From Mesorhizobium sp. AR07 (lineage in GTDB: Bacteria; Pseudomonadota; Alphaproteobacteria; Rhizobiales; Rhizobiaceae): a stretch of DNA of 64,000 nucleotides. The notes below the pieces were generated by a model, which saw nothing but the letters and a program-made list of their open reading frames with translations, ran no database searches and was not told the DNA's origin. Position 1 is the stretch's first letter, and every line of letters starts with the position of its first letter. A program made the position numbers and the translations under genes. Shown here piece by piece: positions 32,087 to 41,355 of this stretch. The DNA is taken from positions 5,698,501 to 5,762,500 of the forward strand of contig NZ_CP080525.1 in the NCBI RefSeq assembly GCF_024746815.1, in the 5' to 3' direction.

Positions 32087-33454
32087 TTATCGATCGCGGA
32101 CGAGGACGTTATCGCTCTTGAGCCAGAACGGCGCGAAATAGAGCGGTGTCGAGGAAAGCGGCAGGATGTCCGCCCGCAGTTCCACGCCAATCACTTTCTT
32201 CATGAAATCGCGGCGCGCGGCGATGCGCTTGAATGTCGTCGGATGCTTGGTCTCAATCTGGGACCTCAACGCTTCGTCGGCAAACACCACGGCATCCTCA
32301 CAGTTCAAGGCCCAGCCGACGGCGATCGGCGTCGGGATGATATCAACCTGAAAATGCATGCCCGACCGGATGCGGTCCTTCGACCCAGGTCGGATCGGGC
32401 TATGTGTCCACTCCTCGTAGCCGCCGAGATGTCCCGGATTGAGAGCCGGCCTGAGGTTCGATATTGTGAGCGTCGATATCACCGTTTCATGGACAGTGCC
32501 GCCCTCGACACCGATCGCAGCCGTCTCGTACCAGGAGATCAGGCCTTGAAAATAACCCTTGGCGATCGTGAGAAACTCGTCGTTGGCTACATCGAAGAGA
32601 CCCGCTCGGGAGGAAAGACCGCCCCAATGTCCGATGGCGGTCGTCACACCGTCGCCACGCTTGAGCTTGCGTCCCGTTGCGCTTCGCAGGCCAATCACGG
32701 TTTCACCCTTGCTCGCCGACGCGAACATGGTGTGGACGTTCAGCGGGTCTCCAGCATATCCCATGCGCGAGACGGCATCGAACTCGCTGTCACCCTCCCG
32801 AACTCCGGAAACGATCCTCCATGTCGCAAGCGAGCTGCGTGTTGCAGCCCATTCGAACGCAGCGATCTGATCAGCATCGATGGTGACGGCGACGCCGTTT
32901 TCCGGGTGCATCAGAACATGGGTCGCGTCCCGCAGCCTGCCTGAAGGGCCGACCGCTCGCTGAAGCGCCTGTACGTAGACCGCGGGGACGAAATAGGCTG
33001 TTTCAGAAGCTTCGTCTTCAAATGGCTCGAGATACTTCCAGCCCACCAGCCCTACGGTGTCGCCTGCCTTGATTCCAGCGTCGCCCAGACGGTCGGAAAA
33101 GCGCGGGAAACGAGAGCGATCCTGCGCCATGAGACTCAGGGTCTGGCTCAAAAGCACCGTCACTCCGGGCAAGCGCGCGAGCGGAGCGTAGCTTTCGGAC
33201 TCGTTGCCGGTGAGCAGTACGCGCTTGTTGTTCGGCCCAAGAAGAAGGAAGGCTTCTTCGAAGCGCGGCTCGAAACCCGTCAGGAAAGCGATGTTGCCGA
33301 AATGCTCCCGATCGGCATAAACCGCCAGCCAGTCGCACCCGGCTTTGTCACAGGCAGCGCGGACACGAGCATCATATATTTCAACGGCGACGTCCGGCTT
33401 TTCACCGGGAACACCGAAGTCCGGCAACCGAACGGATGTGAGGGAAATGGTCAT
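32087..33454 (-). CDS. M24 (pita-bread) family protein, probably without canonical metal site
   Basis: The 455-residue protein has the two-domain layout of Xaa-Pro peptidases and creatinases: an N-terminal domain to about 170 and a pita-bread fold after that. The usual Asp-Asp metal pair is not seen; the equivalent region reads GDGVTTAIGHWGGLSSRAG. The His (GHLGGYEEWTHSP) and the last acidic ligand (NCEDAVVF) are there, but the Glu of VEPG is Asp (QVDIIPTP). Like creatinase it may act without metal. It lies between the M81 peptidase and the ATPase. Confidence 0.75.
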   Translation of the reverse strand: MTISLTSVRLPDFGVPGEKPDVAVEIYDARVRAACDKAGCDWLAVYADREHFGNIAFLTGFEPRFEEAFLLLGPNNKRVLLTGNESESYAPLARLPGVTVLLSQTLSLMAQDRSRFPRFSDRLGDAGIKAGDTVGLVGWKYLEPFEDEASETAYFVPAVYVQALQRAVGPSGRLRDATHVLMHPENGVAVTIDADQIAAFEWAATRSSLATWRIVSGVREGDSEFDAVSRMGYAGDPLNVHTMFASASKGETVIGLRSATGRKLKRGDGVTTAIGHWGGLSSRAGLFDVANDEFLTIAKGYFQGLISWYETAAIGVEGGTVHETVISTLTISNLRPALNPGHLGGYEEWTHSPIRPGSKDRIRSGMHFQVDIIPTPIAVGWALNCEDAVVFADEALRSQIETKHPTTFKRIAARRDFMKKVIGVELRADILPLSSTPLYFAPFWLKSDNVLVRDR

Positions 33455-33511
33455 TTGGCATCCTTTTGTTTGTGCCGGCGCGAGAGCTGTTGAAATTGGC
33501 TGCGAGGGAGA

Positions 33512-34999
33512 TCAATCGCCGTACATCCGGGCCTGCGCGTCCCATTCGAAATCTTTGTCGAGGGGGTAGGTCGGACGAGGCAACAGGTTCCATTGCAACT
33601 GCGTCATGTCCAATTGCGAGGTGCCGTCGCTCAGCAGCAGGATATGGCGAGCCGAGACATCTTCGAGCTGAGGATGGAGATATCCAAGCTTGACGACATA
33701 TGCCTTGTGCTCGGTTGGACTGATGTCCATTGCAACGAAATGGTGCGGCGTGGTTATGCCGATGGCATTGGCGTGGAATGTTGCAATCACGTTGCCGCTT
33801 CGCACCTTGGCCCACGCGCCCTCCTTGGATCGGTATGGCTGGAATCCCGGCAGCACCAACTCTTCTCCGCATGCCTCTACGAGCACGCTGACGCGGCGCG
33901 CCATCTTCGGACGGGAAAGATGCTCGGCCCCCAATTCGATCTCCACCGTCGAGCCGACACCGGCCTGGACGAGTTTGCGGACAGTTTCGGGAGCCGTAAT
34001 GCCGGCGACAACGACATCGTGGACCTGTTCGTCTTCGAGCGCTGCCTGCAAGACGAGGGTCAGATCTCCGGCCGCACCCGCCGTGGTGTTATCCCCCGAA
34101 TCGGACACGAATACGGGGCGCTGCGGGCACTCGACCGCGAGCCTCAGTCCCTGCCGAACTTCCGCGGTTTCCATCTTGAGATTGAATTCCGCGCGCTTCG
34201 CCCATATCGCTTGTGCCAACCGTGTGGCCTGCACGCGCGCCAGCTCGGCGTCGCCGTCGCTTACTGCAATCGCCGATACGGCGGTCCAGGGCCTGTCGTT
34301 CCAAGCAAATCCGACAAGGATGTTCGCCTCCATCATGCCCGGCATGCTGTCGTATTCCAGCAAGGAGCCATAGAGGCTTTTCGCGGGCTCCAGGGCTGTG
34401 ACCGCCGTCTCCCCGGGGATGAGAATTGGTAGGCTCACGACGGATTTCTTGGGCGTGATGCCGGTTCGAATGACCCGGATAAGCTGGTCTGCTGCTCGGT
34501 AACCCGTCTGCCTGTCGTCACGATGCGGCGCGGTGCGCAGAACGCTGATGACCGTGGACGCCTCGAGAAGTTCCGGAGTCATGTCGCCATGGAGATCGAG
34601 CGACACGCCGATCGGCACATCAGGCCCAAGGACATTCCTGATAGCCTGAATGAAGTCGGTGTCTGCGTCGATGTCCAGCCCCTGGACTTCCAACGCACCA
34701 TGATTGGCAACGAGCATCCCGTCGAACGGCCCGTGTGCGCTGATGAGCGCGAGCGTCTTTTCCTTGACGTCTTGATATGCCGCCCGCTCCAGCGGCCCGC
34801 CGGGCAGCGCAGTGGCCCAGTATAGCGGGACCGCCTCGACGTCACTATCCTTCGCCATGCGCGCGAGCATGCCTCGGACCATCCAGACGTCACCTTCGGA
34901 CATGTCCCTGCCGGTATAATGTTGTATCGCGTCCCACGTGGTTGGGACCGGAGAGGCGAGCATGATTTCAATGGAGAGGCCGACGATACCTATGCGCAT
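33512..34999 (-). CDS. M81 family metallopeptidase (MlrC-like)
   Basis: M81 proteins include MlrC, which cleaves linear microcystin fragments; most other members have unknown substrates. The 495-residue product has the metal-site motifs VSLDLHGDMTPE (about residue 131) and APHRDDRQTGYRAA, and the C-terminal SDSGDNTTAGAAGDLTLVL. ATG 34999 (MRIGIVGLSIE) is used; the frame extends 79 Arg-rich codons upstream over the ROK gene, which is not credible. It starts 32 bases after the ROK regulator stop and is the second gene of the operon. Confidence 0.85.
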   Translation of the reverse strand: MRIGIVGLSIEIMLASPVPTTWDAIQHYTGRDMSEGDVWMVRGMLARMAKDSDVEAVPLYWATALPGGPLERAAYQDVKEKTLALISAHGPFDGMLVANHGALEVQGLDIDADTDFIQAIRNVLGPDVPIGVSLDLHGDMTPELLEASTVISVLRTAPHRDDRQTGYRAADQLIRVIRTGITPKKSVVSLPILIPGETAVTALEPAKSLYGSLLEYDSMPGMMEANILVGFAWNDRPWTAVSAIAVSDGDAELARVQATRLAQAIWAKRAEFNLKMETAEVRQGLRLAVECPQRPVFVSDSGDNTTAGAAGDLTLVLQAALEDEQVHDVVVAGITAPETVRKLVQAGVGSTVEIELGAEHLSRPKMARRVSVLVEACGEELVLPGFQPYRSKEGAWAKVRSGNVIATFHANAIGITTPHHFVAMDISPTEHKAYVVKLGYLHPQLEDVSARHILLLSDGTSQLDMTQLQWNLLPRPTYPLDKDFEWDAQARMYGD

Positions 35000-35031
35000 T
35001 CTCTGACTTTCGAACTGACTTGGAATTGAAC

Positions 35032-36192
35032 TCACGGAAGGACGTGTGGAGAATCGAGGCCCGTGACCCCGTCGAGGGCGAGTGCGACGCCGCCGAGAAA
35101 CGGACTGATTGTCGACAAATGCGAGAAAATGACTTTGGTCTGCACTGACATCGAGGGATGTGCCAGCCGTTGCAGGGCGCGTTCGACCGCCGGTCGCAGA
35201 TAAGGCTCGGCGCTCGCCATATCGCCGCCGAGGCAAACCAATGGCGGATTGAAGATGTTTACGAGACTGGAAATCGCCGAGCCGAGAACCGCGCCAGCAT
35301 TGTCGAGCACGCCGACAACCACCTCATCATCTGCGCTGGCACGCTCCATGATCTCCTTGAATGAAGATGGCTGATTGCCGGTCAGCCTGCCGATCTCCTC
35401 CGCCAGCCCGGGTTCGGAAAGGTAAGGCGAAAGGCAACCCGAGCCTCCGCAGGAACAATAGCGGCCCTGCGGGACAACCTTGATGTGTCCCAGTTCGCCT
35501 GCCAATCCGCTGGCGCCGCGGTAGATGTTGCCGTCAAGAAACAAGGCGCCGCCGACGCCTGAGCCCGAAAACAGATAAATAAAATCTCTGACGCCGACGC
35601 ATTCACCGAACATGTATTCGGCCATCGCGGCCGCCTTGCCGTCATTGCCCGCAAAAACGGGCGCATCCAGTGCGGAGGAGAACATGTCCACTACAGGGAC
35701 GCCGCGCCATCCAAGGACCGGAGCGTGAAGCAGGACGCCCTCGTTGGTGAGGAGGCCCGGAAGCGAAATGCCGACTCCGAGCGTCTCGCCGTCGCGGCCG
35801 CATTCACGGACTATTTCCTTCACCCCCCGAGCGACGAGATCGACGACGCCGCCCAGCTTTCCGTCGAACGCCTGGACCTTGGAGTGTATGGGGATTCCGT
35901 CGAGCGCAGCAGCGACATAGCCGATCGTGTCGGCCTCGATCTGCACGCCAACGATCAATCCGCTTTCCGGAGAAATGGTGAGGCCCTCTACAGGTCGACC
36001 AGGCTTGTTGCTGGTCGCGACAGGGTTGCGTTCAACCAGGCCCAACTCGCTGAATTGATTGATAATGGAGGAGACAACGGACTTGTCGATGCCCGTCTTG
36101 GCGACGATGTCGCGCTGCGAAACGTTCGGCTCGATGCGTATCCTGTGAAAGATCGCATTGGCATTGAAATGCCTGATGTACGACTTGCTCAA
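35032..36192 (-). CDS. ROK-family transcriptional repressor
   Basis: The 386-residue regulator has an N-terminal winged HTH (NVSQRDIVAKTGIDKSVVSS), a sugar-kinase-like ROK domain with AGNDGKAAAMAEYMFGECVG and the zinc motif GHIKVVPQGRYCSCGGSGC. ROK repressors release DNA on binding a sugar. It is the first gene of the minus arm and is divergent from the binding-protein gene, so it likely controls both arms. Confidence 0.9.
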   Translation of the reverse strand: MSKSYIRHFNANAIFHRIRIEPNVSQRDIVAKTGIDKSVVSSIINQFSELGLVERNPVATSNKPGRPVEGLTISPESGLIVGVQIEADTIGYVAAALDGIPIHSKVQAFDGKLGGVVDLVARGVKEIVRECGRDGETLGVGISLPGLLTNEGVLLHAPVLGWRGVPVVDMFSSALDAPVFAGNDGKAAAMAEYMFGECVGVRDFIYLFSGSGVGGALFLDGNIYRGASGLAGELGHIKVVPQGRYCSCGGSGCLSPYLSEPGLAEEIGRLTGNQPSSFKEIMERASADDEVVVGVLDNAGAVLGSAISSLVNIFNPPLVCLGGDMASAEPYLRPAVERALQRLAHPSMSVQTKVIFSHLSTISPFLGGVALALDGVTGLDSPHVLP

Positions 36193-36221
36193 GCCTCGCT
36201 CCGATGTTTTTCTTGCATTGA

Positions 36222-36297
36222 GAATAATTCATACGAGGAGGCCGTGTGATTTGTCAATCGACGAACGCCAGCCAATTTTATTCCCGGAGAATTATTG
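36222..36297. promoter_or_regulatory. Possible ROK operator pair and minus-strand promoter
   Basis: GAATAATTC (36222-36230) and GAATTATT (36289-36296) are inverted AT-rich half-sites. On the minus strand, TTGACA (36257-36252), 18 bases and TATGAA (36233-36228) make a promoter for the ROK gene, and the first site overlaps its -10. This is by eye only. Confidence 0.4.
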
Positions 36298-36356
36298 CAT
36301 GATACCAATATGTTATGCGGATTGCCCTCGCGGCAATGGGCTTCCGCCCGGATATT

Positions 36357-36384
36357 TTGACCGCAATCTGTTGACGGGTATCAT
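36357..36384 (+). promoter_or_regulatory. Promoter of the sugar-binding-protein operon
   Basis: TTGACC (36357-36362), a 16-base spacer and TATCAT (36379-36384) give good -35 and -10 boxes 77 bases before ATG 36461. Confidence 0.45.
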
Positions 36385-36460
36385 TTTTTGAGGGTAGGTT
36401 TTTCTTGTTTACAGAATATATGCCGGGGACAAAACGCTCGGCTCAACAGAGGGTAGAACA

Positions 36461-37735
36461 ATGAGTAAATCGAAATGGATCGGCGTGGCGCTCGGCGTAG
36501 TCGCAAGCGCATCAGTGGCTAGGGCCGACGGCGCGAAGGAGCTTTGGCATTATTACGCGGCAGGGTCCGAAAAGGCGGGCATCGAAGCCTTGATCGCGTT
36601 TGCCAACAAGCAGAATCCCAACAACCAGATCGTTGGCAAGGTGATCCCGGGCAATGCCGTCGAAATGCGTCGCCAGTTGCAGACCGCATTCATGGGAAAC
36701 ACACCGCCCGCCGCCTATCAGAGCTCGATGGCGTCGGAGCTGAAGACGTTTGTCGACAGCGGCAAGCTTCATGATCTTTCGGAGACCTGGGCAAAGATCA
36801 AGGGAGACGAGATTTTTCCGGAGGGCGTGCAGCGCGTCGTCAAGATTGGCGGCAAGCCTTATGGCATTCCTTATGACCTCTCGCTCATCAACAATATCTT
36901 CTACAACAAGGCGATATTCACAAAGGCCGGGCTGGAGCCTCCCAAAGATTACAATGGCTTGGTGGCCGCTTGCGACAAGCTGCGCGCGGCAGGGGTGGAG
37001 CCTTTGGGCAACGCAGGAGGCCCGTTCTGGAGCCTGTATAATTTTTACGCGCCTCTCGTATCCACTGTCGGCACCGAGGGCTACTACAAGATCGCGAGTG
37101 GTGAACTCGGCTTCGATACCCCGGAATTCCGCAAGGCTCTCGACCTTTACCGCAGCACGATGGTGAAGTGTTACGCCAAGAACTGGAGCGGCAAGACCTG
37201 GACGCAAACGGCCGACGATGTCGTCAACGGGAATACCGGGATGTTCATGATGGGCGCCTGGGCTGCGGCCTATTTCAAACAGGCGGGCTTCGCCCCTGTT
37301 GAGAAGTTCGATGTGTTTCCGGCACCAGGGACAGAGGGCAAGGCGATTTTCCAGATGGATGCCTTTGCGGTTCCGGAAGGACCGGCCGATACGCTTGAAA
37401 CCGCTGAAAAATTCGTGATCTCCGCTGCGTCTGCGGAAGGTCAGGCAGCATTTGCCGTTCCGAAAGGCTCACTCGCACCAAATGTGACAGTTGATCCGTC
37501 GATCTATGATGCCGTGGGTGCCAAGTTCGCGAAGGAGCTGGCGGATGCGTCAAAGGCCAACGCCGTGCTGCCGAACCTGTTTTTCTTGCTGCCCACCAAG
37601 GTCGGCACGGAATTGGGCGTCCAAATCGAGAAATTCGCGATCGAGCCCTCCGACGCCAACGAAAACGAGATGATCACGACGCTTGAGGGCTTACGGCAGG
37701 AAGCTTTGACGGAGGGATCCTATCAGAAGTGGTGA
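36461..37735 (+). CDS. Carbohydrate ABC transporter substrate-binding protein
   Basis: The 424-residue periplasmic receptor (family 1 extracellular solute-binding) has a short signal peptide (to about Ala22, ASVARA). It then carries motifs of sugar-binding members: LWHYYAAGSEKAGIEALIAF, PYGIPYDLSLINNIFYNKAI and NGNTGMFMMGAWAAAYFKQA. The likely ligand is a mono- or oligosaccharide or sugar conjugate. It heads the plus arm and is followed by a stem-loop that separates it from the permeases, consistent with higher expression of the receptor. Confidence 0.9.
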   Translation: MSKSKWIGVALGVVASASVARADGAKELWHYYAAGSEKAGIEALIAFANKQNPNNQIVGKVIPGNAVEMRRQLQTAFMGNTPPAAYQSSMASELKTFVDSGKLHDLSETWAKIKGDEIFPEGVQRVVKIGGKPYGIPYDLSLINNIFYNKAIFTKAGLEPPKDYNGLVAACDKLRAAGVEPLGNAGGPFWSLYNFYAPLVSTVGTEGYYKIASGELGFDTPEFRKALDLYRSTMVKCYAKNWSGKTWTQTADDVVNGNTGMFMMGAWAAAYFKQAGFAPVEKFDVFPAPGTEGKAIFQMDAFAVPEGPADTLETAEKFVISAASAEGQAAFAVPKGSLAPNVTVDPSIYDAVGAKFAKELADASKANAVLPNLFFLLPTKVGTELGVQIEKFAIEPSDANENEMITTLEGLRQEALTEGSYQKW

Positions 37736-37742
37736 TACCGTG

Positions 37743-37768
37743 GTCGGGCCGACACATGTCGGCCCGAC
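37743..37768 (+). promoter_or_regulatory. Stem-loop between binding protein and permease
   Basis: A 26-base near-perfect hairpin starting GTCGGGCCGACA and ending TGTCGGCCCGAC begins eight bases after the stop. Such stems between receptor and permease genes usually stabilise the receptor message and lower downstream expression. Confidence 0.65.
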
Positions 37769-37826
37769 ATCCCGGGACGTTGACGATACGATTTTCTGAT
37801 TCCGCTTGCCGAGAGAACAATCCGAC

Positions 37827-38741
37827 ATGCCGAACTTCCAACTCATGCGCCGGAAGTTTCAGACCGCAGGGGTGACCCACGCAATCTTTCTGTCGCTTCC
37901 TGTAACCCTTTTTGCCGTTTTCTATGTCTATCCCATCATTTCCACATTCAATTTGTCGCTTCACAGCTGGGATGGTTTCTCACCCACTCCGAAGTATGTC
38001 GGGCTGCAGAACTACGTCGCGCTGCTTCATCAATCGCGCTTCTTTCACGCCCTTTTGAACAACATTTCCTGGCTCGTCTTCCTCATGCTTGGGCCGACGA
38101 GCCTCGGCCTGCTCCTGGCCGCTTTGCTCGACAGGGGCATGAAGGGTGAATCGGTGTTCCGGGTCATCTTCTTCCTGCCCTTTACTATCCCGGCCGTGGC
38201 CGTGGCCGCGATCTGGCGCTGGATGTATGAGCCGACTAACGGTCTGCTGACGACGATCTTGCGGTCGGTTGGTTTGGGCGGCCTGGCCCAGAACTGGCTT
38301 GGCGACCCGTCGATCGTCAACTTCGCGCTTATGGGTTCGATGATGTGGTGGACGACGGGTTTCGCCTTCCTGGTGTTCTTCGCGGGCCTTCGCAACATTC
38401 CGGTCGAGTACATAGAGGCCGCGAGGATCGAGGGGGCGACACCCTGGCAGGTCTTCTGGAAGGTCAGCTTCCCGCTTCTATGGCCCTCCACGATCGTCGT
38501 CCTCGGTATGGCCGCGGTCGACGCTATGCGCCTGTTCGACATTGTCTGGGCGATGACCAATGGCGGCCCCGCATACGCTTCCGAGGTCCTGGCCACGCAG
38601 ATGTACGACACCGCGTTCGGTAGGTTCGAGATGGGCCGCGCCAGCGCGATTTCGGTCTACCTTCTGGTGATCGCAGGGTTCATCATCATGCCCTACATCT
38701 ACCAGCTGGCAAAACGCGTTCAGGACAGCGAGGCGGAATAG
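37827..38741 (+). CDS. Sugar ABC transporter permease 1
   Basis: The 304-residue inner-membrane protein has six hydrophobic segments and the ABC EAA loop EYIEAARIEGATPWQVFWKV near residue 200, the site of contact with the ATPase. It is an MalF/UgpA-type permease. The start MPNFQLMRRKF at 37827 is preferred to a TTG 21 bases earlier. It ends directly against the next gene. Confidence 0.9.
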   Translation: MPNFQLMRRKFQTAGVTHAIFLSLPVTLFAVFYVYPIISTFNLSLHSWDGFSPTPKYVGLQNYVALLHQSRFFHALLNNISWLVFLMLGPTSLGLLLAALLDRGMKGESVFRVIFFLPFTIPAVAVAAIWRWMYEPTNGLLTTILRSVGLGGLAQNWLGDPSIVNFALMGSMMWWTTGFAFLVFFAGLRNIPVEYIEAARIEGATPWQVFWKVSFPLLWPSTIVVLGMAAVDAMRLFDIVWAMTNGGPAYASEVLATQMYDTAFGRFEMGRASAISVYLLVIAGFIIMPYIYQLAKRVQDSEAE

Positions 38742-39560
38742 ATGAACACTGCAACCGCCAAGCGCACGGCTCTACCCTTTTCGATCCTGGTGGCGGCTGC
38801 GGCGATCTTTGCCGCTCCCCTGGTGGTTGCGTTCCTGACGTCGCTCAAATCGCCGTCCGAAATAACGCGAGTGATCGCGTTGCCGAACGAACTCTTCTTC
38901 CAGAATTACGCCATCGCCTACGAGCGGATGGGGCGAAGCTTCCTGAACTCGATTGCGATTACGGTGCCATCCGTGATCCTGTCGCTGCTGGTGGGGGCGA
39001 TTTCTGGCTACCCGCTTGCCTATATGCGCGGAGCTGGCGGAAGGGTGGTGTATCTTTTCCTGCTAACTGGCATGCTCGTTCCCTTCCAGATCGTCCAAAT
39101 TCCCTTGTTTTTTCTGATCAGGGCGATTGGTCTTTACGACACTATTCCCGGCATGTGGCTGGTCCACACCGCCTACAGTGTTCCGTTCTGCACCTTCTTC
39201 ATGCGGAATTTCTTCGCGTCGGTACCCAGGTCGATGTATGAGGCAGCACTCATCGACGGCTGCACCCCGGCGGCTTACTTCTGGCGACTTCTTCTGCCGG
39301 CGTCGGGATCAGGTCTCGCGGCCCTCGCGATCATCCAGAGTCGCGCCATCTGGAACGACCTCCTCTTTGCCATTACCTTGACAACGAGCGACGAGGCCAG
39401 ACCTGTCACGGTCACTATCGCCGGTTTCGCCAGCAGCCTGCAGGTTGAATACGGTCCGCTCATGGCAGCGACGCTTATCTCGCTTCTGCCAGTGATGCTC
39501 GCCTACCTGCTCTTCCAGAAGGCCTTCGTGCGCGGTTTGCTTGGGGGAGCTGGGAAATAG
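38742..39560 (+). CDS. Sugar ABC transporter permease 2
   Basis: The 272-residue MalG/UgpE-type permease has six hydrophobic segments and an EAA loop, MYEAALIDGCTPAAYFWRLL, around residue 166. Its ATG follows the permease 1 stop with no gap. It pairs with permease 1 to form the channel and uses the ATPase at 30958-32058. Confidence 0.9.
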   Translation: MNTATAKRTALPFSILVAAAAIFAAPLVVAFLTSLKSPSEITRVIALPNELFFQNYAIAYERMGRSFLNSIAITVPSVILSLLVGAISGYPLAYMRGAGGRVVYLFLLTGMLVPFQIVQIPLFFLIRAIGLYDTIPGMWLVHTAYSVPFCTFFMRNFFASVPRSMYEAALIDGCTPAAYFWRLLLPASGSGLAALAIIQSRAIWNDLLFAITLTTSDEARPVTVTIAGFASSLQVEYGPLMAATLISLLPVMLAYLLFQKAFVRGLLGGAGK

Positions 39561-39632
39561 TCGGATCCGGATCCATCATTTCTTCGCGAGGTGATCGGCT
39601 CGGTGGGAGTGTGAACGCTTCTGCACGTGCAA

Positions 39633-39823
39633 GGGGACCTTCTATTCGGCGCGCGCAGTCGGGGGCGTCTCCAGTTGGTCCGTTATGGCCTGCCAACGGT
39701 CGGCGAAAATGGCCGTATGCGGTCTTGATCTGGACGCCGACAGGAAGTTCTGGGCATTCATTCTCGCCATTGCTGCCCCAATTGACCCAACCGGACTGGC
39801 GCCGTTGGACGATCTGGAAACCC
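39633..39823 (-). repeat. 190-bp copy of the 3' end of the 58.9-kb gene
   Basis: This stretch matches 58860-59046 with roughly ten differences and the same orientation, including the coded segment GFQIVQRRQSGWVNWGSNGE. One extra A (GGCGAAAATGG against GGCGAAATGG) destroys the frame, so it is an inactive fragment. The two copies are direct repeats 19.2 kb apart. Confidence 0.85.
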
Positions 39824-40237
39824 TGAGGCGGAGGCCACAGCCGTGCCCGTGCCGTCGACGTCTTCGTCCTCGGGATCTCCGCGCGGTTTCGCGTGCTCCG
39901 GGACGATCTCGGCGATGCCGACGCATTGAAGCATTGGATCGCCGCCGCCATCCAGCGACTTGTGGACGCTGCATAGACACGATCGTGCTCGTCTCGGCGC
40001 CTGCGCATATCTTCGATGAGCTACTGCTGGAGCGGGCTGCCAAGGATTGGCGCAAGGTTGCACGGGTCATCGCCGAGACCATGGGACACAATATGGACCC
40101 GTATATCCAGGTCGGTGACTTGATGTTGCTGACCCGTATCGTGGCCCTTGTCGATCAGGGAGCCACGAAACTCGCCGTAAGGCACGGTCTTGATATTTCG
40201 ATGGACAGGTGTGTCCCCGGGCTGAAATGCTGGGCAG
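39824..40237 (+). other. Remnant stretch with a DUF3658-like scrap
   Basis: From about 39977 to 40200 one frame reads FDELLLERAAKDWRKVARVI and YIQVGDLMLLTRIVALVDQG, which resembles the C-terminal domain of DUF3658-type proteins. No start codon or upstream domain is present. Another 40-codon open frame (VDVFVLGISARFRVLRDDLG) precedes it at 39854-39976. Both look like leftovers. Confidence 0.35.
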
Positions 40238-41149
40238 ATGGTTCACAAAAACGTTGCTCTGGTTCTCGGTGGTGGTGGGGCTGCCGGAAATGCATGGTTG
40301 ATCGGCATCATCGCCGGCCTGGCTGAAGCTGGTCTCGATATGACAGAGGTCGCCGATTTGGTGGTCGGCACCTCGGCCGGTGCCACCGCGGCAGCGCAGA
40401 TGCGCAGCGGCATACCGCCGGCCGAACTGCTGGCCTCGGTGCTGTCTGCACCGGTTCAACCGGTCGGACAGAGCCGGCAGGGCGCGCCCTCCCTGCCGAT
40501 GGCCACGGTGTTCGAGCGGATGAGGGCCATCGGCGCCGCGGCCACCTCGGCAGCCGATCTACGACGTGCGATGGGCGCGTTCGGGTTGGAGAGCGACCCC
40601 ATACTCGGACCCGCGGCGGCGGAACAGCGGCGCGCCATGGTCGCCGCCAGGTTGCCTCGCCCTGAATGGCCGGACAGGCCGATGATCGTGGTGGCCATTG
40701 ACGCGCATACCGGCGAGCTGGCTGCGTTCCACCGCGATTCCGGCGTCGACCTGGTGGACGCAGTCACCGCGAGCACCGCAATGCCTGGTCTGGCGCCCAC
40801 GCACAGCATCAACGGTGCCCGCTACATCAACGGTGGCGTGCGCTCCGCCGAAAACGCCGACCTTGCCTCGGGCTATGCGAACGTCGTGGTGCTCTCGCCG
40901 TTTGGCGGGCGGAGCGGGTCACTACCGGAAGGGCAGTTCGAGGGCCTGCGCAGATTACCGGGCGCGGACCTGGAGAGCCAGGTCGAGGGCCTGCGCAAGC
41001 AGGGCAGCCGCGTCGAGGTGATCACGCCGGACGCCGATTCCCGAGCCGCAATGGGCACGAACCAGATGGATCTGGCGACCCGTATTCCCTCCGCCCGTGC
41101 CGGTTTCGCCCAAGGCAAGCGGGAAGCGGCCCGCGTAGAACTCCTCTGA
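40238..41149 (+). CDS. Patatin-like phospholipase family protein
   Basis: The 303-residue protein has the oxyanion-hole loop LVLGGGGAAGNAWLIG at residue 9 and the nucleophile elbow GTSAGAT near residue 44, so it is a patatin-type serine hydrolase acting on lipids at the membrane or in the cytosol. The second catalytic residue is normally the Asp of DGG; here the loop reads YINGGVRSAENADLA, with Asn. Either this subfamily tolerates Asn or activity is reduced. No partner gene is adjacent. Confidence 0.82.
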   Translation: MVHKNVALVLGGGGAAGNAWLIGIIAGLAEAGLDMTEVADLVVGTSAGATAAAQMRSGIPPAELLASVLSAPVQPVGQSRQGAPSLPMATVFERMRAIGAAATSAADLRRAMGAFGLESDPILGPAAAEQRRAMVAARLPRPEWPDRPMIVVAIDAHTGELAAFHRDSGVDLVDAVTASTAMPGLAPTHSINGARYINGGVRSAENADLASGYANVVVLSPFGGRSGSLPEGQFEGLRRLPGADLESQVEGLRKQGSRVEVITPDADSRAAMGTNQMDLATRIPSARAGFAQGKREAARVELL

Positions 41150-41355
41150 CGATTGCACGCCGACACCAAGCGCTACTCTATACGCGCTGGCACTCGCTTT
41201 TTTAGGGTCGACCGCAACATGGCGGGGGGCCCGAATGGGTTGTTGGCTGGAGGGCGGCGTCCGAGGCTGCTGCCACCGTGCGAAGGACGGCGAAGTGGCG
41301 AGGGCGCCGATCGGGGAGTTCAAGGCAATTACCAAATATCTCTGAGCAAAGGGGT

